A stretch of DNA of 64,000 nucleotides, taken from Desulfurivibrio sp044068625. Lineage in GTDB: Bacteria > Desulfobacterota > Desulfobulbia > Desulfobulbales > Desulfurivibrionaceae. Each line of letters opens with the position of its first letter. The stretch's first letter is position 1. Where the stretch lies: NCBI RefSeq assembly GCF_044068625.1, contig NZ_JBIPKH010000001.1, positions 248,001 through 312,000 of the forward strand. Direction: 5' to 3'. Of this stretch, positions 1 to 7,482 are shown one piece after another. The position numbers were made by a program, and so were the translations under genes. The notes beneath the pieces are model-generated. The model saw nothing but the letters and a program-made list of their open reading frames with translations. It searched no databases and was not told the origin of the DNA.

Positions 1-717
1 GACCATGAACGTGTCCAGCCAGCGGATCAGGCCATGGTCGAGGGCCAGCATGGCCAGCGGCAGCACGTCATCGGGCTGGCCCTTGACGCTGCCCTCAAAG
101 AAGATCTCCCGGGCTACCTGGTTGCGACGCTGCAAAAGCTCGCTGGCCGCCGCCTGGTCGGGATAGGGGATCAGGGTCACGGCGGTGGCCTCGATCAGCG
201 ATCCGTCATGGACGGATCGCGCCGCGTCGATCCTGGTGGGGTAGGCGGCAATGGGGTTGCCGGTGTATTCCACCGCTCGCAGGGCCACAATATAGAGCCC
301 GCTGCGGTTGAAGGGAGAGGGCCCGGGCATCCGGGCCAGGCCGAAACCGGCGTCCAGCCGCCGCCCTTCCGCCACCGCCGCCAGATCCACGGTCAGCGTT
401 TCCGGCAACACCACCTGGCCGCCGGAGGGGGTCAGGCCATGACCGGCCTCGATGATCACCGTCCGGGCCCGTTCGGCGTGGACCCGCACCCCCAGCCCGG
501 TGATCACCCCGAACCCCGCCACCCGGCCGTAATCGCTCTGACGGGCCAGAAAGTAGTCCTGCTCGGCGTTCATCGCCTGGGCATCGAGGAAGCGACCATC
601 GAACCACAGCGGCCGGCGGCGCCGGTCATCGGTGATGATGGTGCCCTGCCCCTGCCATCTGCGCAACTCGGCCAGATCGATCTTCTCGCGGGCCGGACCG
701 GTGGTGATTTTATCCAT
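1..717 (-). CDS. eCIS tail-associated protein (3' end beyond left edge)
   Basis: The frame is open from an ATG at 717 to the window edge (239 codons, no stop), so the C-terminus is missing. An AAGGGAG Shine-Dalgarno lies about 6 nt upstream of the ATG. The N-terminal third carries a module (LWFDGRFLDAQAMNAEQDYF, then a G-rich GVITGLGV stretch, then a GHGLTPSGGQVV stretch) that is also present in the next gene upstream, 773-1642, so the two are paralogues. Such modules occur in proteins of unknown role encoded near the baseplate genes of phage-tail-like injection systems. It is the last gene visible in the injection-system operon. Function is inferred from context only; fibre or baseplate accessory roles are both possible. 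Confidence 0.7.
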   Translation of the reverse strand, partial: MDKITTGPAREKIDLAELRRWQGQGTIITDDRRRRPLWFDGRFLDAQAMNAEQDYFLARQSDYGRVAGFGVITGLGVRVHAERARTVIIEAGHGLTPSGGQVVLPETLTVDLAAVAEGRRLDAGFGLARMPGPSPFNRSGLYIVALRAVEYTGNPIAAYPTRIDAARSVHDGSLIEATAVTLIPYPDQAAASELLQRRNQVAREIFFEGSVKGQPDDVLPLAMLALDHGLIRWLDTFMV

Positions 718-772
718 TTTTCTCTCCCTTACGTTGTTCTTGGGGCTTAAGCCACGATAACCCTCACCGCCC

Positions 773-1642
773 TCAGCGATCGGCCGTCACCCCGATCCCC
801 AGCCAGCGGGCCAGGGCGTTGGCGGTCACCACGAAGGGCCGCCAGTCGTTGCGCACCGGCACGGTTTCCGTCAGTCGCCGGAGTGGTCGCTGGCCGATGG
901 GTCCCTGATCGGCGGGCAGCAGCAGCCGGGCCAGAAACACCGAGCTGGCATCCTGGCCCGGCAGGTGTTCGGCCAGCGGCGCCAATTCCGCCAGCAAGCT
1001 GTGGGCCGTGCCCTCGCGCCAGGCGTTGTAGATCGCGTCGCGCAGGCTGGCAGGGCTCTCGGCGAAGTCGGGCCACTGGGGCTGGGGCAGCCCGGGGTTG
1101 CTCTCCTGCCGCAGCAGCAACTCCACCGCGAAACCGTCCCGCAGCCGGGCGGCGGTGACCGAATCGAAGCTGTCGAAGGCCGTGCCGGCAAAGGCCGGCG
1201 TCTTGCCGCGCCCACAAACCTCAAAGCGGACGAAGAGATCGGCGGCCACCCCGGCGGGAGCGCCGCTCCAGAGACTGTCGGCATCGTGCCAGGCCTGACG
1301 CAGCAGTTGCGGCGACTGGGCCCGGTACCACTGGTCCAGATCAAGACAGCGCGGCCGGTTCACCTCCAGCAGCCGTCCCAGCCGGTCGATGGCCAGACCG
1401 GGCTGGACCACCAGCCGCTCGGGCCGGGCCGGATCATCACCCGCCGCCGGCTGTGCCGGCTGATGCTCCACCGCCAGGCCCGCCAGGGTGCCGTAACCCA
1501 TGGCATAGGCCAGCGCCCGGGCCAGCCGGCCGCGATGATAGTCCTGTTCGGCCTGAAAATCCTCCGCCCCCAGCAGAACCCCGGTGGCGTAATGGACCCG
1601 GTCCGGCCCCTCCAGGAGGGGCAGTGTATCCTTGCTGGCCAT
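773..1642 (-). CDS. eCIS tail-associated protein, paralogue of the downstream gene
   Basis: This encodes 289 aa from the ATG at 1642, preceded by an ideal AAGGAG at 1652-1657. A longer reading from a GTG at 1660 would place the start inside that Shine-Dalgarno and is less likely. Residues about 10-75 contain the module VHYATGVLLGAEDFQAEQDY ... GYGTLAGLAV ... VQPGLAIDRLGRLLEV, shared with the gene at 1-717. The family is found in contractile injection clusters but has no established function that I can assign. No signal peptide or membrane segment is evident. The stop of the upstream 89-aa gene overlaps its ribosome binding site, so translation is probably coupled. Confidence 0.7.
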   Translation of the reverse strand: MASKDTLPLLEGPDRVHYATGVLLGAEDFQAEQDYHRGRLARALAYAMGYGTLAGLAVEHQPAQPAAGDDPARPERLVVQPGLAIDRLGRLLEVNRPRCLDLDQWYRAQSPQLLRQAWHDADSLWSGAPAGVAADLFVRFEVCGRGKTPAFAGTAFDSFDSVTAARLRDGFAVELLLRQESNPGLPQPQWPDFAESPASLRDAIYNAWREGTAHSLLAELAPLAEHLPGQDASSVFLARLLLPADQGPIGQRPLRRLTETVPVRNDWRPFVVTANALARWLGIGVTADR

Positions 1643-1656
1643 AATTATTTGCTCCT

Positions 1657-1926
1657 TCACCGGTTCACCGGGTTGAGGGGATTATTGATGATCACCCGCC
1701 CGTCAACGGGCAGCACCGGTCTGACCGGCCTGACCGGCGTGACCGGGGTTACCGGCACCACCTGCCGGCGCACAACCTCCACCTTGAGCTGGGCGGCCCG
1801 GCTCCGGTTGCCGGAGTCGTCCGCCACCGTCAACTGAAAGGTGTAAACCCCGGGGGGCAGGGTCCCCGCCACCTTGAGCAGCGGCTCGCCGGTCTTGAAT
1901 GTTCGCTCGCGGGTAAAATCGGCCAT
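1657..1926 (-). CDS. Small Ig/PKD-like protein (89 aa) carrying the second half of a PKD fold
   Basis: The 89-aa product contains GVYTFQLTVADDSGNRS followed by LKVEVV, which is the C-terminal half of a PKD/Ig-like domain (the TVTLTVTDxxGxxS strand pair). The N-terminal half expected before it (YxWxxxD) is instead at the C-terminus of the preceding gene at 1932-2273. The tail is low-complexity and proline/valine-rich (PVTPVTPVRPVRPV). The ATG at 1926 lies 5 nt after the previous stop and has only a weak ribosome binding site, so reinitiation is likely. A structural role in the injection-system baseplate or fibre is inferred from position. Confidence 0.65.
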   Translation of the reverse strand: MADFTRERTFKTGEPLLKVAGTLPPGVYTFQLTVADDSGNRSRAAQLKVEVVRRQVVPVTPVTPVRPVRPVLPVDGRVIINNPLNPVNR

Positions 1927-1931
1927 GCCCG

Positions 1932-2273
1932 CTACTCGACCAGCGACCAGGTGTAGCTGACGATCTTGCCGCCCCCGAGATCCACCGACTTGCGGCCGTC
2001 GAGGATGAAGCCCTGGCCGAAGGAGATCCGGTTGTTCTCCAGCGGCCGGCCGTTCTCGTCGGTGACCATCAGCACCGCGGTGGGGGCCTGGGTATCCACC
2101 ACGATCACCATCACCTTGGCCGGAGTGCTGACATTGCCCGAATCATCGGCCACCTGCAGCTGGAAGGTGTGCCGGCCGATGGGCAGCTTATCATTGGGCA
2201 TCTGGATGGTCAGGGTCGCCTCGGCGGTTTTGACCGGGTTGGTGCGGATCTCTTCCAGGGTTTTGGTGGTCAT
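1932..2273 (-). CDS. PKD/Ig-like protein (113 aa) with halves of two PKD folds
   Basis: The 113-aa product begins with the second half of one PKD-like fold (HTFQLQVADDSGNVS, then VMVIVV) and ends with the first half of another (APTAVLM ... FILDGRKSVDLGGGKIVSYTW). The missing complementary halves are at the C-terminus of the 843-aa protein upstream and the N-terminus of the 89-aa protein downstream. The ATG at 2273 overlaps the upstream TGA (ATGA), with AAAGGAG as ribosome binding site, so synthesis is coupled. It lies in the injection-system operon. A fibre, collar or adhesion role is plausible but unproven. Confidence 0.7.
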   Translation of the reverse strand: MTTKTLEEIRTNPVKTAEATLTIQMPNDKLPIGRHTFQLQVADDSGNVSTPAKVMVIVVDTQAPTAVLMVTDENGRPLENNRISFGQGFILDGRKSVDLGGGKIVSYTWSLVE

Positions 2274-4801
2274 GACGTTTCTCCTTTATCTTTGAAGGTC
2301 CAGTGGTAAGCGGTCAGGCGGCGGCCCGGCGCCGCCTCGGAAGCGCTGCCGTCCAGGGTAAACTCCTCGCCGTAGCCGGCGGTGACATCTTCGGCCCGGG
2401 CGACCGGGGGGGCCGCCGGCACCACCGGACCGCCGCCCATTCCCTCCAGACGGGGATCGAGGGCGGCCGGGCCCATCACGTAGTCACCCCGGCCGATGAA
2501 ACTGCGATCCACCCGGGTCGGCTGCGGTTGCGGCCGGGAGGAGAGATAGGTGTCGACCCCGACCAGGGCGGTGATCCCGGCCAGCAGCGGAGCACTGGTG
2601 GGCAGCAGCCGCCAGGCGACATGGGCCGGCACCTCGCGCTCGGCCATCCGCTGGATCATTCCCATATCCTGGGGCTCGACGTTCTGATGGACCAGGATGG
2701 TGATCCGGAAGGCCAGACGATCGAAAAAGGCGTCGATGGCCGCCTGCTCGCCGCCGCTCAGCGACAGGTCCGCGGCATACAGGGCCAGAAACTCCCGCCG
2801 CTGCTCATCCCCCAGCAACAGGGTGTCGCCGATAAAGGAGTTGCCGGTCTCAATCCCGCCCAAGGTCAGCGGATCCCCCTGGTCGTCGAGATCGGCCCCC
2901 AGGATGGTGGCGAAGGTGCGCCGCAAACGGTAATCCTCCAGCACCACGATCTCGCCGCCGCTGACCCCGCCGCCGGTGGCCAGTTCCAGGGCCAGATTCA
3001 GACCACGCAGAGTGCCGTGCCAGCGGTAAAGGTCAAAGGCGTTGGCCAGGAAGGCCCGGCGCTGCTCGGTGGACCAGCCGGCCTCCAGCTGAAAACCGAT
3101 CCAGCCGGCCAGCCAGTCCAGGGCCTCCTCCGGAGCGGTTTGCGGCCGGGTGACCAGATCGGCGGCCGCCACCCGGTCCTCGATGGCGGTGAACATCCCC
3201 TCGCAATTGGCCAGGAACCGTTCGAGAAAATCGGCGGCGGTGGCCGCCCCCGGCTCATCGGCCTCGGGGGGAAAGACCTTTTCCCAGTAAAGTCGGGGCA
3301 GATAATGCTCGACATAGGAAAATCGACCGCCGTAAGCCCGCAACGCAAACAGTTCGGGGGTGGCGTTGCCGGGCCCGCTCAACTCGACCCGGACCTGGAG
3401 ATAGCGGCCGCGCAGGGCCCGCACCCGCCGGCCGGGCCGCTGGATCAGCACCGAAAAGAGGCCGCTTTCCCCCGGCCGCCGCGCACAGCGCAACAGGCCG
3501 GGATGGTGGGGCAACTCCGAGGCAGCCGGTTCCCAGTGGCCCACCGGGGTCTCACCGCGGCCGCCCTGCCGGTGGCGGGCCCCGAAACGGTGTTCGCACC
3601 AGGCCTCGGCCGCCAGCTCCGGCGCCGCCGTCGGCTCGTTGGTCGCCGCCAGCCAGATCCGGACCCCGCAGCCGGAGGGAATGGCGGCCTCGAGGAAGAG
3701 CCGGTGCCAGACCGTGTCCACCTCGCCGCTGTCCAGCGGCGCCCACCGCCGATCATGGCAGGCCTGGCCCGTCCGGGTGAAGAGCGGGTAAGAGAGCCGA
3801 TAAAGGCCGTGACTGCCGGAAGCGGCGGGATAGTGGGGTGGATCATCAAGGCCGTGGCAGAAGGGGCCCAGGTCATAATCCCGCTTGAGCGGATAGAGAT
3901 CGCCGCAGGGGTAGCGGCTGCCGCCGGCCGGCTCGAAGGGGTAAACCCGCGCCTCGCTTTTCGGCTCCGGCAGCGGCTCGTCGCCTGCACCGCAGACCAG
4001 CACCCCAAGCCGACCGGATTCGACCCAGCACAGACTGTAGGGGAAACGGCTGCCCAGCAGAATCAGGGGCGCCCCCAGGGCCCCCTCCGCGGTAACGGTG
4101 CGAACCACCGCCTCCCCGTCGCTCTGCCAGCTCAGCAGGGCCAGCCGCCCCTTCTGATCGCAGGCCAGAGCCACCGGGGTTTCCGCCGCCGGCCAGCTCA
4201 CCGCCGAGAGTAGTTCCAGCCGGGGAGGATCGGCGTTTTCCCGGCAGGGCCGAATGGTTTCCGGAGTGTAGGGTTTGAGCGCCCGGCTGGAAAGGGGATA
4301 ACCCCGCAACCGAGCCAGTTGCCGCCCTTCACGGTCCAGCACCCAGACCCCACCGTCGGGGGCCGGGCTCAGCCGCCAGGCGGTGAAGCCGGCCAGGCTG
4401 ATCACCGCGTCGGCCCAGCGCTGCCGCCGGTCGTGGAGGATCACCGTTCCAGCCACCGCCAGATAGAGCACCCCGTCGCGGCCCAGGGCCAGATCGGTCA
4501 AGTGGGCGGCACCTGCCAACTGATAGATGGTCACCGGGGTATCGCTGACCCCCACCGCCACCACCGCGGCAAGTTCCGGGTCATACCAGGCCCGGTTGCC
4601 GTGCAGATCACGGGCCTGGGGCACAGTGGCCAGCCGATCCATTGCCTGCTCGCGATCCTCGGTCAGCCGCAACTCGCGCCGCTGCCGGGCCAGCCGCAGA
4701 CTGCGCCGGGAGCCGTCGTACTCCAGGGCCGGCGGCTCCTCGGCCAACAGCCAGTGGGCCTGCTCGGCCAGCAACCAGAATTTGAGCCCGTTGGCATCCA
4801 T
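2270..4801 (-). CDS. gpI-like (Afp12-type) tail/baseplate protein with C-terminal half PKD domain
   Basis: This is 843 aa. Residues about 1-490 are repetitive and beta-rich (for example TDLALGRDGVLYLAV, WRLSPAPDGGVWVLDREG) and look like a beta-propeller. Residues about 497-610 match the phage-tail TIGR02242/P2 gpI type: YLPRLYWEK, FLERFLANCEGMFTAIEDRV, DWLAGWIGFQLEAGW, FDLYRWHGTLRGL, ALELATGGG. From about 799 there is the first half of a PKD fold (EFTLDGSAS ... LTAYHWTF) that stops abruptly. The ATG at 4801 shares one base with the gpJ-like stop (TGATG). In eCIS the gpI-like protein forms baseplate wedges with the gpJ-like protein encoded just before it. The family call is firm; the N-terminal propeller is an inference. 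Confidence 0.85.
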   Translation of the reverse strand: MDANGLKFWLLAEQAHWLLAEEPPALEYDGSRRSLRLARQRRELRLTEDREQAMDRLATVPQARDLHGNRAWYDPELAAVVAVGVSDTPVTIYQLAGAAHLTDLALGRDGVLYLAVAGTVILHDRRQRWADAVISLAGFTAWRLSPAPDGGVWVLDREGRQLARLRGYPLSSRALKPYTPETIRPCRENADPPRLELLSAVSWPAAETPVALACDQKGRLALLSWQSDGEAVVRTVTAEGALGAPLILLGSRFPYSLCWVESGRLGVLVCGAGDEPLPEPKSEARVYPFEPAGGSRYPCGDLYPLKRDYDLGPFCHGLDDPPHYPAASGSHGLYRLSYPLFTRTGQACHDRRWAPLDSGEVDTVWHRLFLEAAIPSGCGVRIWLAATNEPTAAPELAAEAWCEHRFGARHRQGGRGETPVGHWEPAASELPHHPGLLRCARRPGESGLFSVLIQRPGRRVRALRGRYLQVRVELSGPGNATPELFALRAYGGRFSYVEHYLPRLYWEKVFPPEADEPGAATAADFLERFLANCEGMFTAIEDRVAAADLVTRPQTAPEEALDWLAGWIGFQLEAGWSTEQRRAFLANAFDLYRWHGTLRGLNLALELATGGGVSGGEIVVLEDYRLRRTFATILGADLDDQGDPLTLGGIETGNSFIGDTLLLGDEQRREFLALYAADLSLSGGEQAAIDAFFDRLAFRITILVHQNVEPQDMGMIQRMAEREVPAHVAWRLLPTSAPLLAGITALVGVDTYLSSRPQPQPTRVDRSFIGRGDYVMGPAALDPRLEGMGGGPVVPAAPPVARAEDVTAGYGEEFTLDGSASEAAPGRRLTAYHWTFKDKGETS

Positions 4802-7059
4802 CAGCAGATCTCCGGCACCACCGGCAGGGCCACGGCGCCGCCGCTCCCCTGCTCGCCATCGGCTCCTTCACCGCCTCCCGCCCCGGCCGATCCGGCCGCC
4901 GGCCCCTGCACCGCCTCCGGCACCACCCCGTCGCTGCGCACCGCCACCGCCAGCAGTTCCGGCAGTTGCCACTCCCGCAGGGTGAGATCCACCGGCTGAC
5001 AATGGCCGGTCCGGGGCAGCAGCTGCCAGTGCCGTTCCCGCCGGGTAAACAGATTGACCCCCCGCACCCGGTCCACCCCACCAACCTGAGCAATCACCAC
5101 CGCCAGTTCCTGGTCGTTGACCGTCATCCCCAACGGCCAGCCCTCCCCCCGGGGACCATGGGGGGCGAGGGGCCAAAGATGGCGGTACAGGGCCCGGCGC
5201 ACCTCGTGTTCCACCTGTTCGCGGCCGAACCCGGCCCGCACCGTGATCCCGACCCCGATCCCCAGCGGCAGATATTCGCAGCCGATCACATAGAGCTCGG
5301 TGGCCAACGGCCGTCGGGCCGAAAGATAGTCGTGGACCTTGCGGATCAGCGGCTGGTCGGGGCGGGGATTGGGGGCCTCCCGGCGCTCCTTGGCCGGCAG
5401 CACCATCACCGCCACCACCCCCGGCACATTGAAACGACGCTGGCGGGGCAGAAAGCGGGGCAGCACCTCGACCCGGCCCAGGGCGGTGCCCGGGGTTTCC
5501 AGGGCCAGGGTCCGGTAATCATCGCCGGTCACCGCTCGATTGCGGTGGCTTAAGCGGGCGGGAATCCGCCGCTGGGCCTCATCCAGGGTCTCGGAATCGG
5601 CCCCGCCGTCGGTGGCCACTCCCTGCACCACCTGCAGCTTGCGGCTGACCGGTCGACCGTCCGGGCCCCGGGCCTCGATCTCCTGGAGGGTGCCGGCAGG
5701 CAGATTGCCGGCCAAGCCGCCGCCGGCCCGCATCCGCGCCACCCGGATCCGCCGACCAGCTTCGGGGATCCGGCCCTGGATGCCGTTGCCGAAGCGGACG
5801 GTACCCGCCTCCGGATCCAGCAGATAAACGGCGTCATCCCGCCCGGCCAGGGCCAGATCGGCGATGGGTTGCCAGGTCACATAACCCCGGCCGCTCTCCT
5901 CCACCTCCAGCACAAAGCTGGCCACTTCCACCGAAGCCGTCGGCAGTTGCAGCAGTTGATCACCGCTGCCGTCGCTGTGGCCGATCACGATCCCCCGGCT
6001 GGTCCGGCGCTGATCGATCTCCACCGCGTTGATTCCCACCCAGCTCAGGGCCAGCGACTCCAGTTCCGCCGCCGGCCGCAGCCGCAGCCAGGCCACCAGC
6101 CGCGCCAGCCGCTCGGGATCATCGAGCCGCGGCGGCCGGTCACCGACCCCGGCGTTGGCGTCCTTGCGGGCGTCCCCTTCCAGAATCCCGAAATCGTTGA
6201 CATCCCCCGGCAGAACCAGCCGCTCGACCCCACAACGGGTAAACTCGCCGGTGGAATCCTCCAGGCGGCGCAGGGGAGAATAGAGCGGTTGATCGTCAAC
6301 CAGCTCGGCGGTGCTGATCCACCAGCTGTGCTCCAGATGGCCGGCCGGTCGCATTTCGTCAAAGGCGGCCGGCAGTTCCTGGGCCGGGGCGATGCCGACG
6401 TTGAGCAACCGGCCGCCGGCGCCATCGCCGGTCAGGGCCGCCCGCACGGCGGCCACATCCTCCGGTTGTTCGGCCAGTAAAGCAATCCAAAGACTGCGAT
6501 CGGCGGTCTCTTTGACCAGATCCAGCCCGGCCCGGGAAGCCCGGCCATCATGGAAAATGCCGGTGGTGACATAAGCTTCGAAATCACCCTTGATCTTGTG
6601 GAACTGGCGCAGGCCGTCGATGAGATCGGCCAGCTCGGTCTGCTCGGCGGTGCTGAGGGCGCGCTTGTAGTAGCATTCCCCCCGCACCGGCAGCACCGTC
6701 ACCTCGGCCAGGGTCTCGAAGGGCACCGGGCCGGGCAGTCTGGCCTCCGGGGCCAGCACCACCGGACTCACCGGCCGCTCTTCGTCCAGGGAGAGCGCGA
6801 TCAGGCCATGGGCCGCCCGGGCCGGACGCAGGGGCATCCCCAGCAACTGGAGAAAGGCCAGCCGCTGCCGCTCCGGAATCAGGTTGGCCCGATAGAGAAC
6901 GGTGTCGGCCAGCCAGGCGAACAGCTCCAGCAGGGTGCGGCCGGGATCACCCGCCGGCTGGGGCACCCACTCCGGGGTGTGGGCCGGCACCCGGGCCAGC
7001 AGTTCCTCGACCAGGTCTTCATACCTGCGGTCATCCAAACGGGGGGGCTGTATCGGCAT
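4801..7059 (-). CDS. gpJ-like (Afp11-type) baseplate assembly protein
   Basis: This encodes 752 aa from the ATG at 7059 (MPIQPPRLDDRRYEDLVEEL), which is preceded by AGGGTAGGGA. The upstream in-frame extension overlaps the gp25 gene and is rejected. The N-terminal region (RVPAHTPEWVP, DPGRTLLELFAWLADTVLYR, NLIPERQRLAFLQLLG) is diagnostic of the TIGR02243 putative baseplate assembly family. The C-terminal half has the baseplate J pattern (RAVTGDDYRTLALETPGTALG, VAVMVLPA). In contractile systems this protein forms the wedge that triggers sheath contraction. The next gene starts within its stop codon, consistent with stoichiometric synthesis of wedge partners. Confidence 0.92.
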   Translation of the reverse strand: MPIQPPRLDDRRYEDLVEELLARVPAHTPEWVPQPAGDPGRTLLELFAWLADTVLYRANLIPERQRLAFLQLLGMPLRPARAAHGLIALSLDEERPVSPVVLAPEARLPGPVPFETLAEVTVLPVRGECYYKRALSTAEQTELADLIDGLRQFHKIKGDFEAYVTTGIFHDGRASRAGLDLVKETADRSLWIALLAEQPEDVAAVRAALTGDGAGGRLLNVGIAPAQELPAAFDEMRPAGHLEHSWWISTAELVDDQPLYSPLRRLEDSTGEFTRCGVERLVLPGDVNDFGILEGDARKDANAGVGDRPPRLDDPERLARLVAWLRLRPAAELESLALSWVGINAVEIDQRRTSRGIVIGHSDGSGDQLLQLPTASVEVASFVLEVEESGRGYVTWQPIADLALAGRDDAVYLLDPEAGTVRFGNGIQGRIPEAGRRIRVARMRAGGGLAGNLPAGTLQEIEARGPDGRPVSRKLQVVQGVATDGGADSETLDEAQRRIPARLSHRNRAVTGDDYRTLALETPGTALGRVEVLPRFLPRQRRFNVPGVVAVMVLPAKERREAPNPRPDQPLIRKVHDYLSARRPLATELYVIGCEYLPLGIGVGITVRAGFGREQVEHEVRRALYRHLWPLAPHGPRGEGWPLGMTVNDQELAVVIAQVGGVDRVRGVNLFTRRERHWQLLPRTGHCQPVDLTLREWQLPELLAVAVRSDGVVPEAVQGPAAGSAGAGGGEGADGEQGSGGAVALPVVPEIC

Positions 7060-7063
7060 GTCC

Positions 7064-7459
7064 CTACCCTTCCAGTTCCATGGTGATGCCCATCTGCTGC
7101 GGCCGGTTGGTCCGGCGCAGGCGATAGACGATTTCGATCCGGACCGCCTCGGGCCGCTGTTCCACCCCCCAGACATCGATCCGGTCGATGATCAGCCTCG
7201 GCTCCCAACGGCTGAGGGATTCGTCGATCAGATCCCTGATCCGGCGGCGGGTGGTGAGGGTGTTGGGCTCATGCAGCAGCCGCTCGAGCCCGCCGCCATA
7301 GCCGGGCCGCATCAGCCGCTCGCCGGGCCGGGTCTGGAGGATGATCCTGATCGACTGGCGCACGCTCTCCTCCAGGGTGGGGTAGCGCAGCCGCCCCTCC
7401 TGGTCGGGAACGCCCAGCAGCGGCCAGTTGACCGAAGTCGGCCGGGGGTTGGTGCTCAT
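7064..7459 (-). CDS. gp25-like (Afp9-type) baseplate wedge protein
   Basis: The 131-aa product has the compact GPW/gp25 fold signature. TLEESVRQSIRIILQTRPGERLMRP is followed by a YGGGLERLLHEPN stretch and RRRIRDLIDESLSRWEPRL, then strands ending in VYRL. In T4 and in injection systems gp25 seeds sheath polymerisation on the baseplate. The ATG at 7459 has a GGGAGAG ribosome binding site. Five bases separate its stop from the gpJ-like start, which keeps the usual gp25-gpJ-gpI order. Confidence 0.93.
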   Translation of the reverse strand: MSTNPRPTSVNWPLLGVPDQEGRLRYPTLEESVRQSIRIILQTRPGERLMRPGYGGGLERLLHEPNTLTTRRRIRDLIDESLSRWEPRLIIDRIDVWGVEQRPEAVRIEIVYRLRRTNRPQQMGITMELEG

Positions 7460-7482
7460 CTTATCTCTCCCATTCTTATCTC

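Noticed and set aside
2303..4213. Long plus-strand ORF of 636 codons opposite the gpI-like gene
   Set aside because: It is a shadow of the minus-strand gene caused by high GC at third positions; the translation is low-complexity and rich in Gly, Pro and Gln, without domains.
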